Counted from the stretch's first letter, positions 1 through 8,803 are shown. The stretch: DNA of 64,000 nt from Methylocystaceae bacterium (GCA_014190435.1 BJGJ01000005.1:1-64000), one strand, 5' to 3'. The notes: generated from the letters alone by a model not told the origin. Numbers and translations: made by a program.

Positions 1-175
1 GCATCAATTAAGCTGACGGCAATCGCCTCAACATCCCCGGCCAGCAACGCTTCGTTAATTGTGCAGATTTATTTCTGATGCCTCTAGGACGGCCTGAGGG
101 GTTGCCTGAAAAGCCCTTTTCAAACTGGCCAGCCAGATTTCTACCTGTATTTGCAGGTTGGTCGTTGTTGCTCAT
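1..175 (-). pseudogene. DUF5681 domain protein, frame-shifted and cut by the window edge
   Basis: The minus strand from an ATG at 175 (AGGAAG about 10 nt upstream) encodes the N-terminal signature of DUF5681, 'FEKGFSGNPSGRPRGIRNK' at about residues 18-36. That frame stops at 8-10 after 55 residues. The expected continuation, 'EALLAGDVEAIAVSLIDA', is present in another frame directly after 'SAQLT', which fits the loss of a single base near 45-48. DUF5681 proteins are short, poorly understood and often found with phage or mobile-element genes; the N-terminal block is rich in Gly, Arg and Lys. The 66-residue plus-strand ORF at 78-278 is a shadow of this gene. A sequencing error is a possible alternative to a true frameshift. 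The family call is from motif recognition. Confidence 0.75.
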
Positions 176-391
176 TGACCCATATCTTCCTGGAGATCAT
201 ATGATTCAGATACTTAAGATTAGGCACCCCAGCAAATCACATACCGATTCACCGGTCTGCTTACCCGCTATTTCTTGAGCTTTTTAGCATAAAATACGTT
301 TATTTTCAATGGTTTATAATGTAAAAAACACTTCTCATCTTTTTAAAAATAGGATCTATTTAGAAGCAATTTTTTAATTTAGTTTTTAAGT

Positions 392-401
392 ATGGTGCCG
401 A
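392..401. repeat. 10-bp direct copy of the tRNA-Thr 3' end
   Basis: The sequence ATGGTGCCGA occurs here and again at 471-480, where it is the CCA end and acceptor strand of tRNA-Thr (read on the plus strand). The bases that follow (CAGGGTGACGACAC) loosely resemble a decayed T-arm. The AT-rich 176-471 interval holds no other feature I can support. A copy of a tRNA 3' end beside a DUF5681 remnant looks like an attachment-site scar or the stump of a second tRNA, but 10 bp is short enough to be chance. Confidence 0.4.
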
Positions 402-471
402 CAGGGTGACGACACGATCATTTTTCAGTTACTGGTTTTTCTAAAATTATTTTGTAAGTCATTGAAAATAA

Positions 472-547
472 TGGTGCCGATTGAGGGATTCGAACCTCCG
501 ACCTACTGATTACAAATCAGTTGCTCTACCAGCTGAGCTAAATCGGC
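472..547 (-). tRNA. tRNA-Thr (anticodon TGT)
   Basis: The reverse complement folds as a complete cloverleaf: acceptor GCCGATT/AATCGGC, D-arm GCTC..GAGC, anticodon stem ACTGA/TCAGT with loop TTTGTAA (anticodon TGT), T-arm GGAGG-TTCGAAT-CCCTC, discriminator A and an encoded CCA at 472-474. It lies 46 nt from the end of rlmB on the same strand. Its 3' end faces the DUF5681 remnant, the usual side for integration of tRNA-targeting elements. Confidence 0.97.
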
Positions 548-593
548 ACACACGAGGCCTTTATTCCTCGAATGTGCACGTAAGGTCAATCCA

Positions 594-1475
594 CTAGGGC
601 GCTTCTGGGCATGATTTATCCAACCGGAGATTTATTTGGCTCAGAACGGCCGCACAGGCATTAGAGACATTCAAACTTTGAATTGGGCCGGGGAGATGTA
701 GTCTTGCCATGGCGTCGCAGTTTTCACGCGTTAATCTTCTCAAGCCCCTATCTTCTGAGCCAAATACCAACGCAAGGGGTTTTGATAGCTTTATTTCAGA
801 GATTAATTCAGTCCCTTGAGAGTCTAGTCCAACAATCAGGTAGCCGCGGGCATGCAAGTCCTCTAGGGCTCGTGCGAGATTGGTCACATTTACAATGAGG
901 AGATGCTCGAGCCCCCCGGATGCTATTTTTGCTAAAACGCCAGAGAAATTGGGGCTATGCCGCTGCGTGACAATGAGCGCATCAACACCATAGGCGCAGG
1001 CAGTACGCACAATCGCGCCGACATTATGTGGGTCAGTAATTTGATCGAGAACCAAAATAACGCCAGTCAGAGTCTCTATATCTGCAACATCAGCGTCAGG
1101 TAGCGGGCGTGCTTCAATCAAAAAACCTTGATGAACAGCCTCTTCTCCCAAATGAGCGGAGAGATTTTTCACTTCAACAATTTTTGGATCAATACCTCTG
1201 GCGTTAGCGATTTCTATGATCCGAGGCAGCGTATTTTGAGTGACATAAAGGTCCAGAATTTGTCGTTTTTTTGCTGTCAGGGTAGCAACGACGGCATGAA
1301 AACCATAAATAACAATTATATCAGGTGAAATTGGACGAAATATTTTTTTTACTGGCAGAGTCTGTACCCTAGAGGGTGAGCTCGACAACGGTATTTCCTT
1401 TTTACGACCTGTAAAATTTGTAGATTTTTTTAAGATAGAGACAGGCTGTGGTGTTTTAGATTTTGGTCGTTTCAT
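594..1475 (-). CDS. rlmB: 23S rRNA (guanosine-2'-O-)-methyltransferase RlmB (SpoU/TrmH family)
   Basis: A SPOUT-class methyltransferase that 2'-O-methylates a guanosine in the peptidyl-transferase region of 23S rRNA (Gm2251 in E. coli). The three family motifs are visible: 'DPHNVGAIVRTA' (motif 1), 'FGSEDRGL' (motif 2) and 'IQSLNVSNACA' (motif 3) near the C-terminus. They follow an L30e-like substrate-binding domain that begins around 'YGFHAV'. The first 50 or so residues are a basic, low-complexity extension. The ORF track opens at 1502, but the ATG at 1475 overlaps the ispE stop as ATGA, so I prefer that translationally coupled start; no good ribosome site precedes 1502. Some alphaproteobacterial SpoU members are hard to separate from TrmH paralogues. 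Confidence 0.9.
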   Translation of the reverse strand: MKRPKSKTPQPVSILKKSTNFTGRKKEIPLSSSPSRVQTLPVKKIFRPISPDIIVIYGFHAVVATLTAKKRQILDLYVTQNTLPRIIEIANARGIDPKIVEVKNLSAHLGEEAVHQGFLIEARPLPDADVADIETLTGVILVLDQITDPHNVGAIVRTACAYGVDALIVTQRHSPNFSGVLAKIASGGLEHLLIVNVTNLARALEDLHARGYLIVGLDSQGTELISEIKLSKPLALVFGSEDRGLRRLTRENCDAMARLHLPGPIQSLNVSNACAAVLSQINLRLDKSCPEAP

Positions 1476-2338
1476 CTCAGGGCTGCCGTTTTTATCCACC
1501 ATGAAGGGTGAGCCGCGCGGATCACACGCGCTGCATGTACGGCTGACTTAGGCGCATCAAAGATTGCAAAGCAAGTTGCGCCTGATCCAGACATGCGAGC
1601 AACCTTGACCCCTCTGGCTGCTCGCAAAATGGCCAATACATCAACGATAATTGGCGCTAGCTGACATGCAGCGTCTTCAAGATCATTGCGGCCTAACTCT
1701 ATCTGTTTCAAAAAGGCGTTGAAATCGAGACCTATTGGCAACGCCGGATGGGGTAGAGTGTTGAGCTTTTGCCCACATTCTAATCCAAGACGTTGGAAAA
1801 TTGGTTTCGTATCAACTGGAATTCCAGGGTTGATCAAGACCGCAGATAGGGGTGGGAGCTCTAATTTTGACCCCAAAACATCCCCAACGCCACGCATCAT
1901 TCGTGCGCGCGTTTCAAGACAGACTGGTACGTCTGCGCCAGTCGCACTAGCTGCTTCAACCAGCCGAGGATCGCTTAAAGATAACTGATTGAGTTGAGCG
2001 ATCAGTCGAAGGGCTGCTGCGGCATCAGATGAACCGCCGCCAATGCCTGCTGCAACCGGTAATCTTTTTTCTAAGTAGAAGGCACCTAAAGCTAATCCCT
2101 CAATTCTTTCTGAAAGATTACGCGCCGCGCGCATAACTAAGTTATCGTTGGCAGAGCCTACATTAGTTGCGGTTGGTCCATAGGTCTGGATAGAGAGTGT
2201 GGGATTAGGGCTTAACTGCAGTCTGTCGCCAGCGCCTGTGAAAGCAACTAAGCTTTCAAGGGAGTGATAACCATTTTCTTGACGACCCAATACATGGAGC
2301 GTGAGATTGATCTTCGCAGGGGCGCGCGTAGTGAGCAT
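1472..2338 (-). CDS. ispE: 4-diphosphocytidyl-2-C-methyl-D-erythritol kinase IspE
   Basis: A GHMP-family kinase that phosphorylates CDP-methylerythritol in the MEP pathway to isoprenoids, in the cytoplasm. The substrate motif 'APAKINLTLHV' (residues 6-16), the GHMP ATP loop 'PVAAGIGGGSSDAAAA' (about 94-109) and the C-terminal 'MSGSGAT' glycine motif are all present, and the length of 288 residues is normal. The ORF track begins with TTG at 2341; the ATG immediately following at 2338 is the likely start. It is transcribed with rlmB through a 4-bp ATGA overlap and starts 46 nt downstream of tRNA-Gly on the same strand, so it may share that promoter. Confidence 0.95.
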   Translation of the reverse strand: MLTTRAPAKINLTLHVLGRQENGYHSLESLVAFTGAGDRLQLSPNPTLSIQTYGPTATNVGSANDNLVMRAARNLSERIEGLALGAFYLEKRLPVAAGIGGGSSDAAAALRLIAQLNQLSLSDPRLVEAASATGADVPVCLETRARMMRGVGDVLGSKLELPPLSAVLINPGIPVDTKPIFQRLGLECGQKLNTLPHPALPIGLDFNAFLKQIELGRNDLEDAACQLAPIIVDVLAILRAARGVKVARMSGSGATCFAIFDAPKSAVHAARVIRAAHPSWWIKTAALR

Positions 2339-2384
2339 CAAACCCCGGATCTCCGCAAAAGGGTAGGGCGGAGCGACAGAACAT

Positions 2385-2459
2385 TGGAGCGGGCGAAGGG
2401 ATTCGAACCCTCGACCCCAACCTTGGCAAGGTTGTGCTCTACCCCTGAGCTACACCCGC
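2385..2459 (-). tRNA. tRNA-Gly (anticodon GCC)
   Basis: The reverse complement gives acceptor GCGGGTG/CGCCCGC, D-arm GCTC..GAGC, anticodon loop with GCC between stem strands CAACC and GGTTG, T-arm GAGGG-TTCGAAT-CCCTT, and an encoded CCA (2385-2387) after discriminator T. It is complete and lies just upstream of ispE on the same strand. The 240 nt between it and the next gene hold only a weak TGATG/CATCA hairpin. Confidence 0.97.
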
Positions 2460-2700
2460 ATCCGTGATGACGAATATCCATCATCAAGAGAGGCTATGCC
2501 GCAAACACACCCTTTTTGCAACTGATTTTCCAGCGAAATTGGGCTAAATATTTACTTATGCCTCTGTTTAAATTCTGGGTTGCAGATGATTAGACCGCGT
2601 CCTCATCGAACTGCTGCGCTTCAGGGGTGTTGATTTAAGGTTATTCTAATTTTTACGGATACGTATGCGAGGCAATGTATACAAAGCGTCCTGGTCCAGC

Positions 2701-3411
2701 TTATTTACACTCTTGCGCGACCCTCGCGAGGGCGTCTGCCAGACCCTTCAAAGAATAGAGATCTGATGTGGCTGTGCCTTTGAGGGAAGAAGCCTTAATC
2801 GTGAGTTTGGCTCCGCCCCTTAATGCGCCCACAATTTCTTTCTCCCGACTTTGATCTTTGATCCAAGCATTTGTTCCCTTGGTAACAAGCTCATAACTTT
2901 CACCATCTATATCTGCTGTGCCGATTGAACTATCTTTTGTGGCATAGCCAAGGTTAATCGCAATTTCGTTGCGGATTCCCTCACTCGGGCGTGAGGAGAT
3001 AAAGATATAGCCAGGAGTATCTTTCAACTTACCCTTAGGTTGACGCTCTTTTGGTTGCCCTAGGGCATAGCAAGTTTTTTCCTTGCCAGCTTTTGCGACA
3101 TAGGCAACCCAATCACCATATGAACCAAGTTGTTCAGGCTTAGACGTGTCGCCATCAGCTTTTGTTTTCTCATCCGCTTTAGCTTTTGGCTTATCCGAAA
3201 TAGGTTTTTCTTTCGCTACTTTTGGCTTTCCAGACGAGGGTTTAGCCCCTTCACCCATCGATTCTGCGGCTTCTCCTGCAGGGACAGGTTTTTCCTTACC
3301 GAAAGCGGATATTGGCGCGCAAAATAGCGTCATTCCCAGCATGAGTCGCAAGGCAAAGCTTCGCGAAGGACAGAAGATCGGAAAAAAGGTCAGAAGAGAT
3401 TCGTTTTTCAT
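2701..3411 (-). CDS. IalB-family (invasion-associated locus B) exported protein
   Basis: A predicted periplasmic protein of the IalB family, common in Hyphomicrobiales. The mature part carries the family pattern from 'YGDWVAYV' through 'FISSRPSEGIRNEIAINLG' to a C-terminal 'LKGLADALARVAQECK'. It is preceded by a linker very rich in Lys, Pro and Ala (about residues 35-100 of the longer ORF), which probably spans the cell wall or binds polyanions. The N-terminus is a signal peptide with a hydrophobic run ending near 'APISAFG'. The ORF track opens at a TTG (3447); the ATG at 3411 gives a normal signal peptide and is preferred. The family was named from Bartonella, but its role in non-pathogens is unknown; no invasion role is implied here. 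Confidence 0.85.
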   Translation of the reverse strand: MKNESLLTFFPIFCPSRSFALRLMLGMTLFCAPISAFGKEKPVPAGEAAESMGEGAKPSSGKPKVAKEKPISDKPKAKADEKTKADGDTSKPEQLGSYGDWVAYVAKAGKEKTCYALGQPKERQPKGKLKDTPGYIFISSRPSEGIRNEIAINLGYATKDSSIGTADIDGESYELVTKGTNAWIKDQSREKEIVGALRGGAKLTIKASSLKGTATSDLYSLKGLADALARVAQECK

Positions 3412-3460
3412 ATTTTCAAGTGTACCGCTCGAGATCAAAGTGAACAAGAAGTAGCTTTAA

Positions 3461-4228
3461 TCAGTCTTTTCTTGCTGTCATGAGATAATTCACATCCGTG
3501 TCATGACTTTTTCGCCAGCTGGTCATGAGGGGCATATAGCTCATACCAGCCCGGTCTACCTCCCGCATTCCTGCGTTTTTAAGCCATGAGGAGAGTTCAT
3601 TAGGTCGTATGAATTTATGATGTTCATGAGTGCCCTTAGGGACCCAACCCAGGACGTATTCAGCTCCAACAATAGCGAAAAGATAGCTTTTTAGGGTCCG
3701 GTCGATTGTTGCGAGGAATAATAGGCCGCCTGGGCGCACCATTGTGCTCAATAAGCGAATGAATTCACTTGGTCCTTCAACATGCTCGATCACCTCGAGG
3801 GCTGCAATCGCGTCGAACTTTTCTCCGCTTTGCGCCAGCGCCTCTGCAGTGATGTTGCGATAATCAATGGTCAGACCAGTTTGTTGGGCGTGCCTCAGAG
3901 CGACTGCAATGTTGTTGGGTGCTGGATCGACGCCCGTTACAGTGGCTCCTAACTCGGCCAGCGCCTCGCTCAATATACCTCCGCCACAGCCTATATCTGC
4001 TATTTTCAAGCCGTTAAGAGGTAAAGGGCTCGTTACATTCAACGCCGTCGGGTCATTAAGCAAGAAACGGCGTGCATGGTCACAGATATAATCAACCCGG
4101 ATCGGGTTTATATCGTGCAATATCCCCATTTTGCCTGTTTTGTCCCACCAAAGGTCGCCCAATCGATCAAAGCGCGCGACGTCATCAGGGTTTATGCTAG
4201 AAGCTTGCGGCTGTGTTTGCGAAGACAC
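3461..4228 (-). CDS. ubiG: Ubiquinone biosynthesis O-methyltransferase UbiG
   Basis: A SAM-dependent methyltransferase that performs both O-methylations of ubiquinone synthesis at the inner membrane. It has the UbiG N-terminal block 'ARFDRLGDLWWD' (about 19-30), SAM motif I 'IADIGCGGGILSEALAELG' near residue 80, 'DAIAALEVIEHV' (post I/motif II), and the family C-terminal segment with 'GTHEHHKFIRPNEL'. Its length of 255 matches the family. The start is GTG with GAGG upstream. It is divergent from lysC across about 175 nt, an arrangement common in alphaproteobacteria, so both promoters lie in that gap. Confidence 0.95.
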   Translation of the reverse strand: MSSQTQPQASSINPDDVARFDRLGDLWWDKTGKMGILHDINPIRVDYICDHARRFLLNDPTALNVTSPLPLNGLKIADIGCGGGILSEALAELGATVTGVDPAPNNIAVALRHAQQTGLTIDYRNITAEALAQSGEKFDAIAALEVIEHVEGPSEFIRLLSTMVRPGGLLFLATIDRTLKSYLFAIVGAEYVLGWVPKGTHEHHKFIRPNELSSWLKNAGMREVDRAGMSYMPLMTSWRKSHDTDVNYLMTARKD

Positions 4229-4403
4229 GTAAACCTCATCAAAATTACGTTAGGCCGCTAGAGCGGACCCCCGAGGAAGGCTAGCGTTGACAGCAGGCCA
4301 TTGGAACCGACATATACGCCCGCTTTCTATAATTGGCGACTAGAGCTCACGCCAAATATGAACGTTTTTTGCTCATCTGAGCGCGGTTGCTGAAACAGGT
4401 CTT

Positions 4404-5636
4404 ATGTCTCGTCTTGTCATGAAATTTGGCGGCACATCTGTCGCAACAATTGAACGCATACGCAACGTAGCGCGACATGTGAAACGCGAAGTTGATACCG
4501 GTCATCAGGTTGCTGTTGTTGTTTCGGCAATGGCAGGCAAGACCAATGAGCTGGTCGCCCTGTGTAAGGACGCCGCGCCTATTCATGACCAACGAGAATA
4601 TGACTCAGTTGTCGCCTCTGGCGAGCAAGTCACCGCCGGCTTGCTTGCAATTGCTTTACAAGAATCGGGCCTTGCTGCGCGCTCCTGGTTGGGTTGGCAA
4701 ACGCCAATTTATACCAACGACACCCATGGTTCCGCACGTATCATATCAATCGAAGGCGCAGGGATCATTGACGGCTTTTCAAGAGGCGAAGTCGCCGTCG
4801 TAGCTGGCTTTCAGGGCGTCCACAAAGACAGCCAACGAATAACAACGCTGGGACGAGGGGGCTCTGACACGAGCGCCGTCGCGATTGCTGCAGCCATAGA
4901 GGCAGATAGATGCGACATCTACACCGACGTTGATGGAGTTTATTCCACTGATCCGCGCGTGGTGCCTAAAGCAAAGCGTATGGATCGAATTGCATTTGAA
5001 GAAATGCTGGAAATGGCGTCACTTGGCGCCAAGGTTTTACAGGTGCGTTCCGTTGAAGTCGCGATGATACATGGGGTGCCAACCTATGTTCGCTCATCAT
5101 TTGACGATCCAGAAAATCCTAAAGAAGGAACGCTCATCTGTAATGAGGAGGATATAATGGAAGCCCAGGTGGTCACAGGCATAGCCTTTTCAAGAGATGA
5201 AGCGCAGATCACATTGCGGCGCGTTGCAGACAAGCCTGGCGTCGCGGCGGCAGTTTTTATGCCGTTAGCTGAGGCCGGTATTAATGTTGATATGATTGTA
5301 CAGGTTGTGTCTGATGATGGCACAACAGATATGACATTTACCGTTGGATCAGTTGATTACGAGCGTGCTTTTATAATTCTCGAGAAAATCAAAAATATCA
5401 TTGGTTTTTCGGGAATAGCAGGCGCTAAAGATGTAGCTAAAGTATCTGCAATAGGCATAGGCATGCGAAGTCACGCTGGCGTAGCTGCTCGAGCCTTTCA
5501 TGCGCTTTCAGAAAAAGGTGTAAATATTCGAGCTATTACGACATCAGAGATTAAATTTTCTGTATTAATTGACGAAGCTTATACTGAATTAGCAGTCAGA
5601 ACCCTACATTCGCTCTATGGCCTAGACGCTGCTTAA
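4404..5636 (+). CDS. lysC: Aspartate kinase (lysine-sensitive type)
   Basis: Catalyses ATP-dependent phosphorylation of aspartate, the first step to lysine, threonine, methionine and diaminopimelate. It shows the kinase signature 'VMKFGGTSVA' (5-14), the catalytic-domain motif 'TTLGRGGSDTSAVA' (about 150-163), and two C-terminal ACT domains that begin near residue 267 ('ITLRRVADKPGVAA' and 'KVSAIGIGMRSHAGVAA'). The length of 410 is typical of the monofunctional beta-like class with ACT feedback control. It is divergent from ubiG and followed after 30 nt by a small unknown gene that may be co-transcribed. No lysine riboswitch is recognisable upstream. Confidence 0.96.
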   Translation: MSRLVMKFGGTSVATIERIRNVARHVKREVDTGHQVAVVVSAMAGKTNELVALCKDAAPIHDQREYDSVVASGEQVTAGLLAIALQESGLAARSWLGWQTPIYTNDTHGSARIISIEGAGIIDGFSRGEVAVVAGFQGVHKDSQRITTLGRGGSDTSAVAIAAAIEADRCDIYTDVDGVYSTDPRVVPKAKRMDRIAFEEMLEMASLGAKVLQVRSVEVAMIHGVPTYVRSSFDDPENPKEGTLICNEEDIMEAQVVTGIAFSRDEAQITLRRVADKPGVAAAVFMPLAEAGINVDMIVQVVSDDGTTDMTFTVGSVDYERAFIILEKIKNIIGFSGIAGAKDVAKVSAIGIGMRSHAGVAARAFHALSEKGVNIRAITTSEIKFSVLIDEAYTELAVRTLHSLYGLDAA

Positions 5637-5666
5637 CTGTCTGTACGCCATTAATGGGAGGATAAG

Positions 5667-6047
5667 ATGGAAGAATTCCTCAACTTGGTGCGGCAAGAAA
5701 TTGGCGTTGATGAAAACGTTGCTAAATTAGCTGTAGGTCATGTGCTCGCATTCTTACAAAAAGAATGCCCAGAAGGCGCATTAACTGAGTTCTTTGATAA
5801 AGTCCCTGGCGCAAAAGCGCTGATAGAGCTTGTTGAGAGTGAAACCGTGAGCGGCGCTAGCGTGCTCGGCGGTTTATTCTCCACCGGCTTGATGGGGTTA
5901 GCGTCAAAATTAAACACCCTTGGCCTCGATATGAGCCAAATACAAAAGCTTGCTCACGAAATATTTAAATACGCTGAAACCATACTTGGAAAAGAAAGGG
6001 TTGAGGTCTTAGCAGGCTCAATTCCTGGCCTATCGCAATTTATTTGA
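5667..6047 (+). CDS. Small helical protein of unknown function
   Basis: A 126-residue protein with a good ribosome site (GGGAGG before the ATG). It has no signal peptide or confident membrane span and reads as amphipathic helices with a central Gly/Ala/Ser-rich stretch ('SGASVLGGLFSTGLMGLASKL', about 78-98) that could be membrane-associated. The pattern vaguely recalls DUF2267/DUF2780-type small proteins, but I cannot assign a family. It sits 30 nt after lysC on the same strand, and its stop abuts that of convergent murJ with no spacer. Confidence 0.7.
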   Translation: MEEFLNLVRQEIGVDENVAKLAVGHVLAFLQKECPEGALTEFFDKVPGAKALIELVESETVSGASVLGGLFSTGLMGLASKLNTLGLDMSQIQKLAHEIFKYAETILGKERVEVLAGSIPGLSQFI

Positions 6048-7589
6048 TTATCTTTTTGCTCGAGCCCAGAAAGCTTTTAAATCTATACCCAGCTTACTGA
6101 GTACGAGTAAGAGAGTAATACCATAGGCCAATGCACCGATTGCGCCAATGAGCAGCAGAGCAAAGATATTAGCAAAGGCTCCAAGATTAGAGCACAATAT
6201 CAAAATTGGCGTTCTTGCATAAATAGCAATGCAAGTCAGAGGGATCGCGGCAACGGTTGTCGCTAACAATGATTTAAAAAATAATTGATCAAAAGCCATC
6301 AGCTGTTTTTCAATTGCAAGAGCCACTAAGACAGTTAAATTAATCCATAAGCCGACAGAAGTTGCGGTAGCTAGTCCAACAGCGCCGAGAGGCCCAAACA
6401 ATATAAATTTAAAAATGACATTTACTGTCAAGGCGGCAAGCGCAATTTTCATCGGAGTAGATGTATCTCCGCGGGCCTGGAAACTTGCCCTAGCAGAAGC
6501 AATCAAAACCAATGCAAGCAGGCCTCCTCCATAGGCGGCCAATACGTCTCCAGCAGCGTAGGCGTCTGCAGGGGTAAATTTTCCATGCATAAATAGGCCG
6601 GCAACTATCAGCTCTGGGAGAGTTACAAACGCAATAAAGAAGGGAATTGTCAGGACAACCGTCAGAGCCATGGTTCGAGATTGGGCCGTATAAGCGCCTG
6701 TCACATCATCTGCAGCCAAGCGCCGACTCATTTCAGGAAGTAAAACCGTGCCCGCTGCAATTCCAATTACCCCAACCGGTAATTGATATAACCGCTCCGC
6801 GTAAGAAATTGCGGAAATGCCCCCATCTGCAAGTAGTGACGAGAGAATGGTATCAGCAAAAACTGCTATTTGAGGACTTGCAGAGCCGATAACAGCTGGC
6901 CCCAGACGAATAAAAAACTCCCTTACACGGCTCCACCGAGGAGCGCGAAAAGCGCGTAGAACGCCGATTTGACGCGTTCCCCACATTAATAACCCTAATT
7001 CAAAAGCCCCAGATAATGTGACGCCAAAACTTGCTGCATAGCCAGCATTTGGAAAAAGAAAATTAATAGCGAGCATCGCCATTACAGTGAGATTCATTAA
7101 ATTAGGTGCAAAAGCAGGCAAGGAAAATTTTCCATGCGCATTAAGCACTCCCATGTGCAAAGAAAATAAAGTCATAAAAAGAAGATAAGGAAAGGTAATT
7201 CTCGTTAAATTAACAGCGAGGGCAAATTTTTCAGGGCGATCATCTAATCCCGGAGCAAGTAAAGTCACAAATTGAGGAGTAAATACCCATACTAAGAGTA
7301 AGATGATAATTTGTGATAAAAACAGCAGGGAATATACTTCGCCAGCAAATTCTTCGGCGCTTTCATTTCCTTCCTGTTCGAGGATCATGGAGTAAGAGGG
7401 AACAAAAGCGGCGTTGAAGGCTCCCTCGCCAAATATAGCTCGAAAACTATTAGGCAGTCGCTGAGCAATAAAAAATGCGTCGGATATTGCGCCGGCGCCC
7501 ATAATTGCCGATTGCATCGCCAGAGACAGAAAGCCTGTCACCCGCGATAGAAGCGTGAAACCGCCCACTGAGAGTAAACTGCGAATCAT
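6048..7589 (-). CDS. murJ: Lipid II flippase MurJ (MviN)
   Basis: A polytopic inner-membrane MOP-superfamily protein that flips lipid II for peptidoglycan synthesis. The N-terminal signature 'SRVTGFLSLAMQSAIMGAGAISDAFF' region (about 14-40) and the following 'RLPNSFRAIFGEGAFNAAFVP' block with conserved Arg and Gly are intact. About 14 hydrophobic segments cover 513 residues, the normal length. The glycosyltransferase gene upstream on the same strand is 174 nt away, so murJ probably has its own promoter. The 3' end abuts the stop of the convergent small gene. Confidence 0.95.
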   Translation of the reverse strand: MIRSLLSVGGFTLLSRVTGFLSLAMQSAIMGAGAISDAFFIAQRLPNSFRAIFGEGAFNAAFVPSYSMILEQEGNESAEEFAGEVYSLLFLSQIIILLLVWVFTPQFVTLLAPGLDDRPEKFALAVNLTRITFPYLLFMTLFSLHMGVLNAHGKFSLPAFAPNLMNLTVMAMLAINFLFPNAGYAASFGVTLSGAFELGLLMWGTRQIGVLRAFRAPRWSRVREFFIRLGPAVIGSASPQIAVFADTILSSLLADGGISAISYAERLYQLPVGVIGIAAGTVLLPEMSRRLAADDVTGAYTAQSRTMALTVVLTIPFFIAFVTLPELIVAGLFMHGKFTPADAYAAGDVLAAYGGGLLALVLIASARASFQARGDTSTPMKIALAALTVNVIFKFILFGPLGAVGLATATSVGLWINLTVLVALAIEKQLMAFDQLFFKSLLATTVAAIPLTCIAIYARTPILILCSNLGAFANIFALLLIGAIGALAYGITLLLVLSKLGIDLKAFWARAKR

Positions 7590-7763
7590 ATTAAAATTTC
7601 TATCAGTATTTATTGATTAAAGCTGTCAGTTATTTTGAGGGCTACGCTTTTTTAGGGGAGTATTAAGGCCCTGGTTTTGAGAATATGCCACCCGGCCAAA
7701 TCATGCTTAGAAAGTTTGCTAAACATTAAGCGCATTAGCATATATTTTTACAGATGATCAGCC

Positions 7764-8735
7764 TTAAGGCGTTTGTTTCTCCTTTTTGTTAATGAGTTCA
7801 TAATTTATCGTTTCTTCAATAAGATATAAAGGCCGGCCCTTCACTTCATTAAAAATACGAGCAATATATTCGCCAATAACTCCTAGTGAAATAAGTTGCA
7901 CGCCAGAGAAAAAAGTTATCGACACAATCAGAGATGGGAAACCAGGCAAGTCCACGCCAAAAAGCATAGTGCGGATCCAGTAATAAGACGCCATGGCGAG
8001 AGCAAAACCAGAGATCAATGTTCCTGCATAGGTCCAAATTTTCAACGGAACAGAGGAGAACGACATAAAACCATCTAATGCAAATTGCATGAGACGAGAA
8101 AAATTGAACTTTGACTCTCCTGCTGCTCGGCTTTCCACTGAATAGGGCACACCAATTGAGCGAAACCCAATCCATGCATACAGACCCTTATTAAATCTGG
8201 CGCGTTCTCGCATCGATAGAAGCGCATCTACTGCTTGTCGATCAAGCAGGCGGTAATCTCCGGCTCCAGATGGCAGAGATATATCGCCAAATTTGTTCAC
8301 TAATCGATAAAAAAGCTTAGTAAAGATTGTTCTTAATCTTGGGTCGGTAGTGCGATCCAGTCGCTGTCCGTAGACATTTTTAAATCCTTGCCGCCATTTT
8401 TCAATGAATTGAGAAATTAATTCTGGAGGATGTTGCAGGTCAGCATCCATGATAATGACGGCATCCCCACGGGCCTTATCAAGGCCAGCTGTTATAGCAA
8501 CTTCTTTGCCAAAATTTCTTGATAGAGAGAGCGCTCTAAAATTTGTCGATTGCTCACAAAGAGACCGTATCTTCTCAAGGGTATCATCTTGTGACCCGTC
8601 ATTTACAAAGATTACCTCGAAGGATTGCTCGCAGCCTGCCATGACAGCCGACAATCGAGCGTTGAGGAGAGCAAGATTGTTTGCCTCGTTAAAGACAGGA
8701 ATGACGACGGAAATATCAGGATTATCACTACTCAT
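7764..8735 (-). CDS. Family 2 glycosyltransferase, polyprenyl-phosphate (DPM1/GtrB/ArnC) type, with two C-terminal membrane spans
   Basis: Predicted to transfer a sugar from a nucleotide donor to undecaprenyl phosphate at the cytoplasmic face. The GT-A fold begins with 'ISVVIPVFNEANNL' (8-21), contains the DXD-like 'IIMDADLQHPPELI' (about 94-107), and ends in two hydrophobic segments ('YAGTLISGFALAMASYYWI' and 'FFSGVQLISLGVIGEYIARI') typical of GtrB/ArnC/PglF-type enzymes. The donor cannot be read from sequence. It is divergent from a ChbG/HpnK-type deacetylase; a polyprenyl-linked N-acetyl sugar made here and deacetylated by that partner is a plausible inference, not a demonstrated pathway. 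Confidence 0.88.
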   Translation of the reverse strand: MSSDNPDISVVIPVFNEANNLALLNARLSAVMAGCEQSFEVIFVNDGSQDDTLEKIRSLCEQSTNFRALSLSRNFGKEVAITAGLDKARGDAVIIMDADLQHPPELISQFIEKWRQGFKNVYGQRLDRTTDPRLRTIFTKLFYRLVNKFGDISLPSGAGDYRLLDRQAVDALLSMRERARFNKGLYAWIGFRSIGVPYSVESRAAGESKFNFSRLMQFALDGFMSFSSVPLKIWTYAGTLISGFALAMASYYWIRTMLFGVDLPGFPSLIVSITFFSGVQLISLGVIGEYIARIFNEVKGRPLYLIEETINYELINKKEKQTP

Positions 8736-8803
8736 GATCTATGCTTGCATAATTTTTGGGATGATATAGCAGATTTATTTGAATTTATAAGAGATTATCG
8801 GGC

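Noticed and set aside
78-278. 66-residue plus-strand ORF at the left edge
   Set aside because: It lies opposite the DUF5681 reading frame, which has a known signature and a ribosome site; this ORF has neither.
2460-2700. Minus-strand reading ending in NTPEAQQFDEDAV before a stop, which looks like a protein C-terminus
   Set aside because: The reading is preceded by a stop within a few codons and has no start; too short to claim as a gene remnant.
4229-4403. Possible lysine riboswitch before lysC
   Set aside because: No L-box-like paired structure or conserved core could be recognised in the short divergent gap with ubiG.
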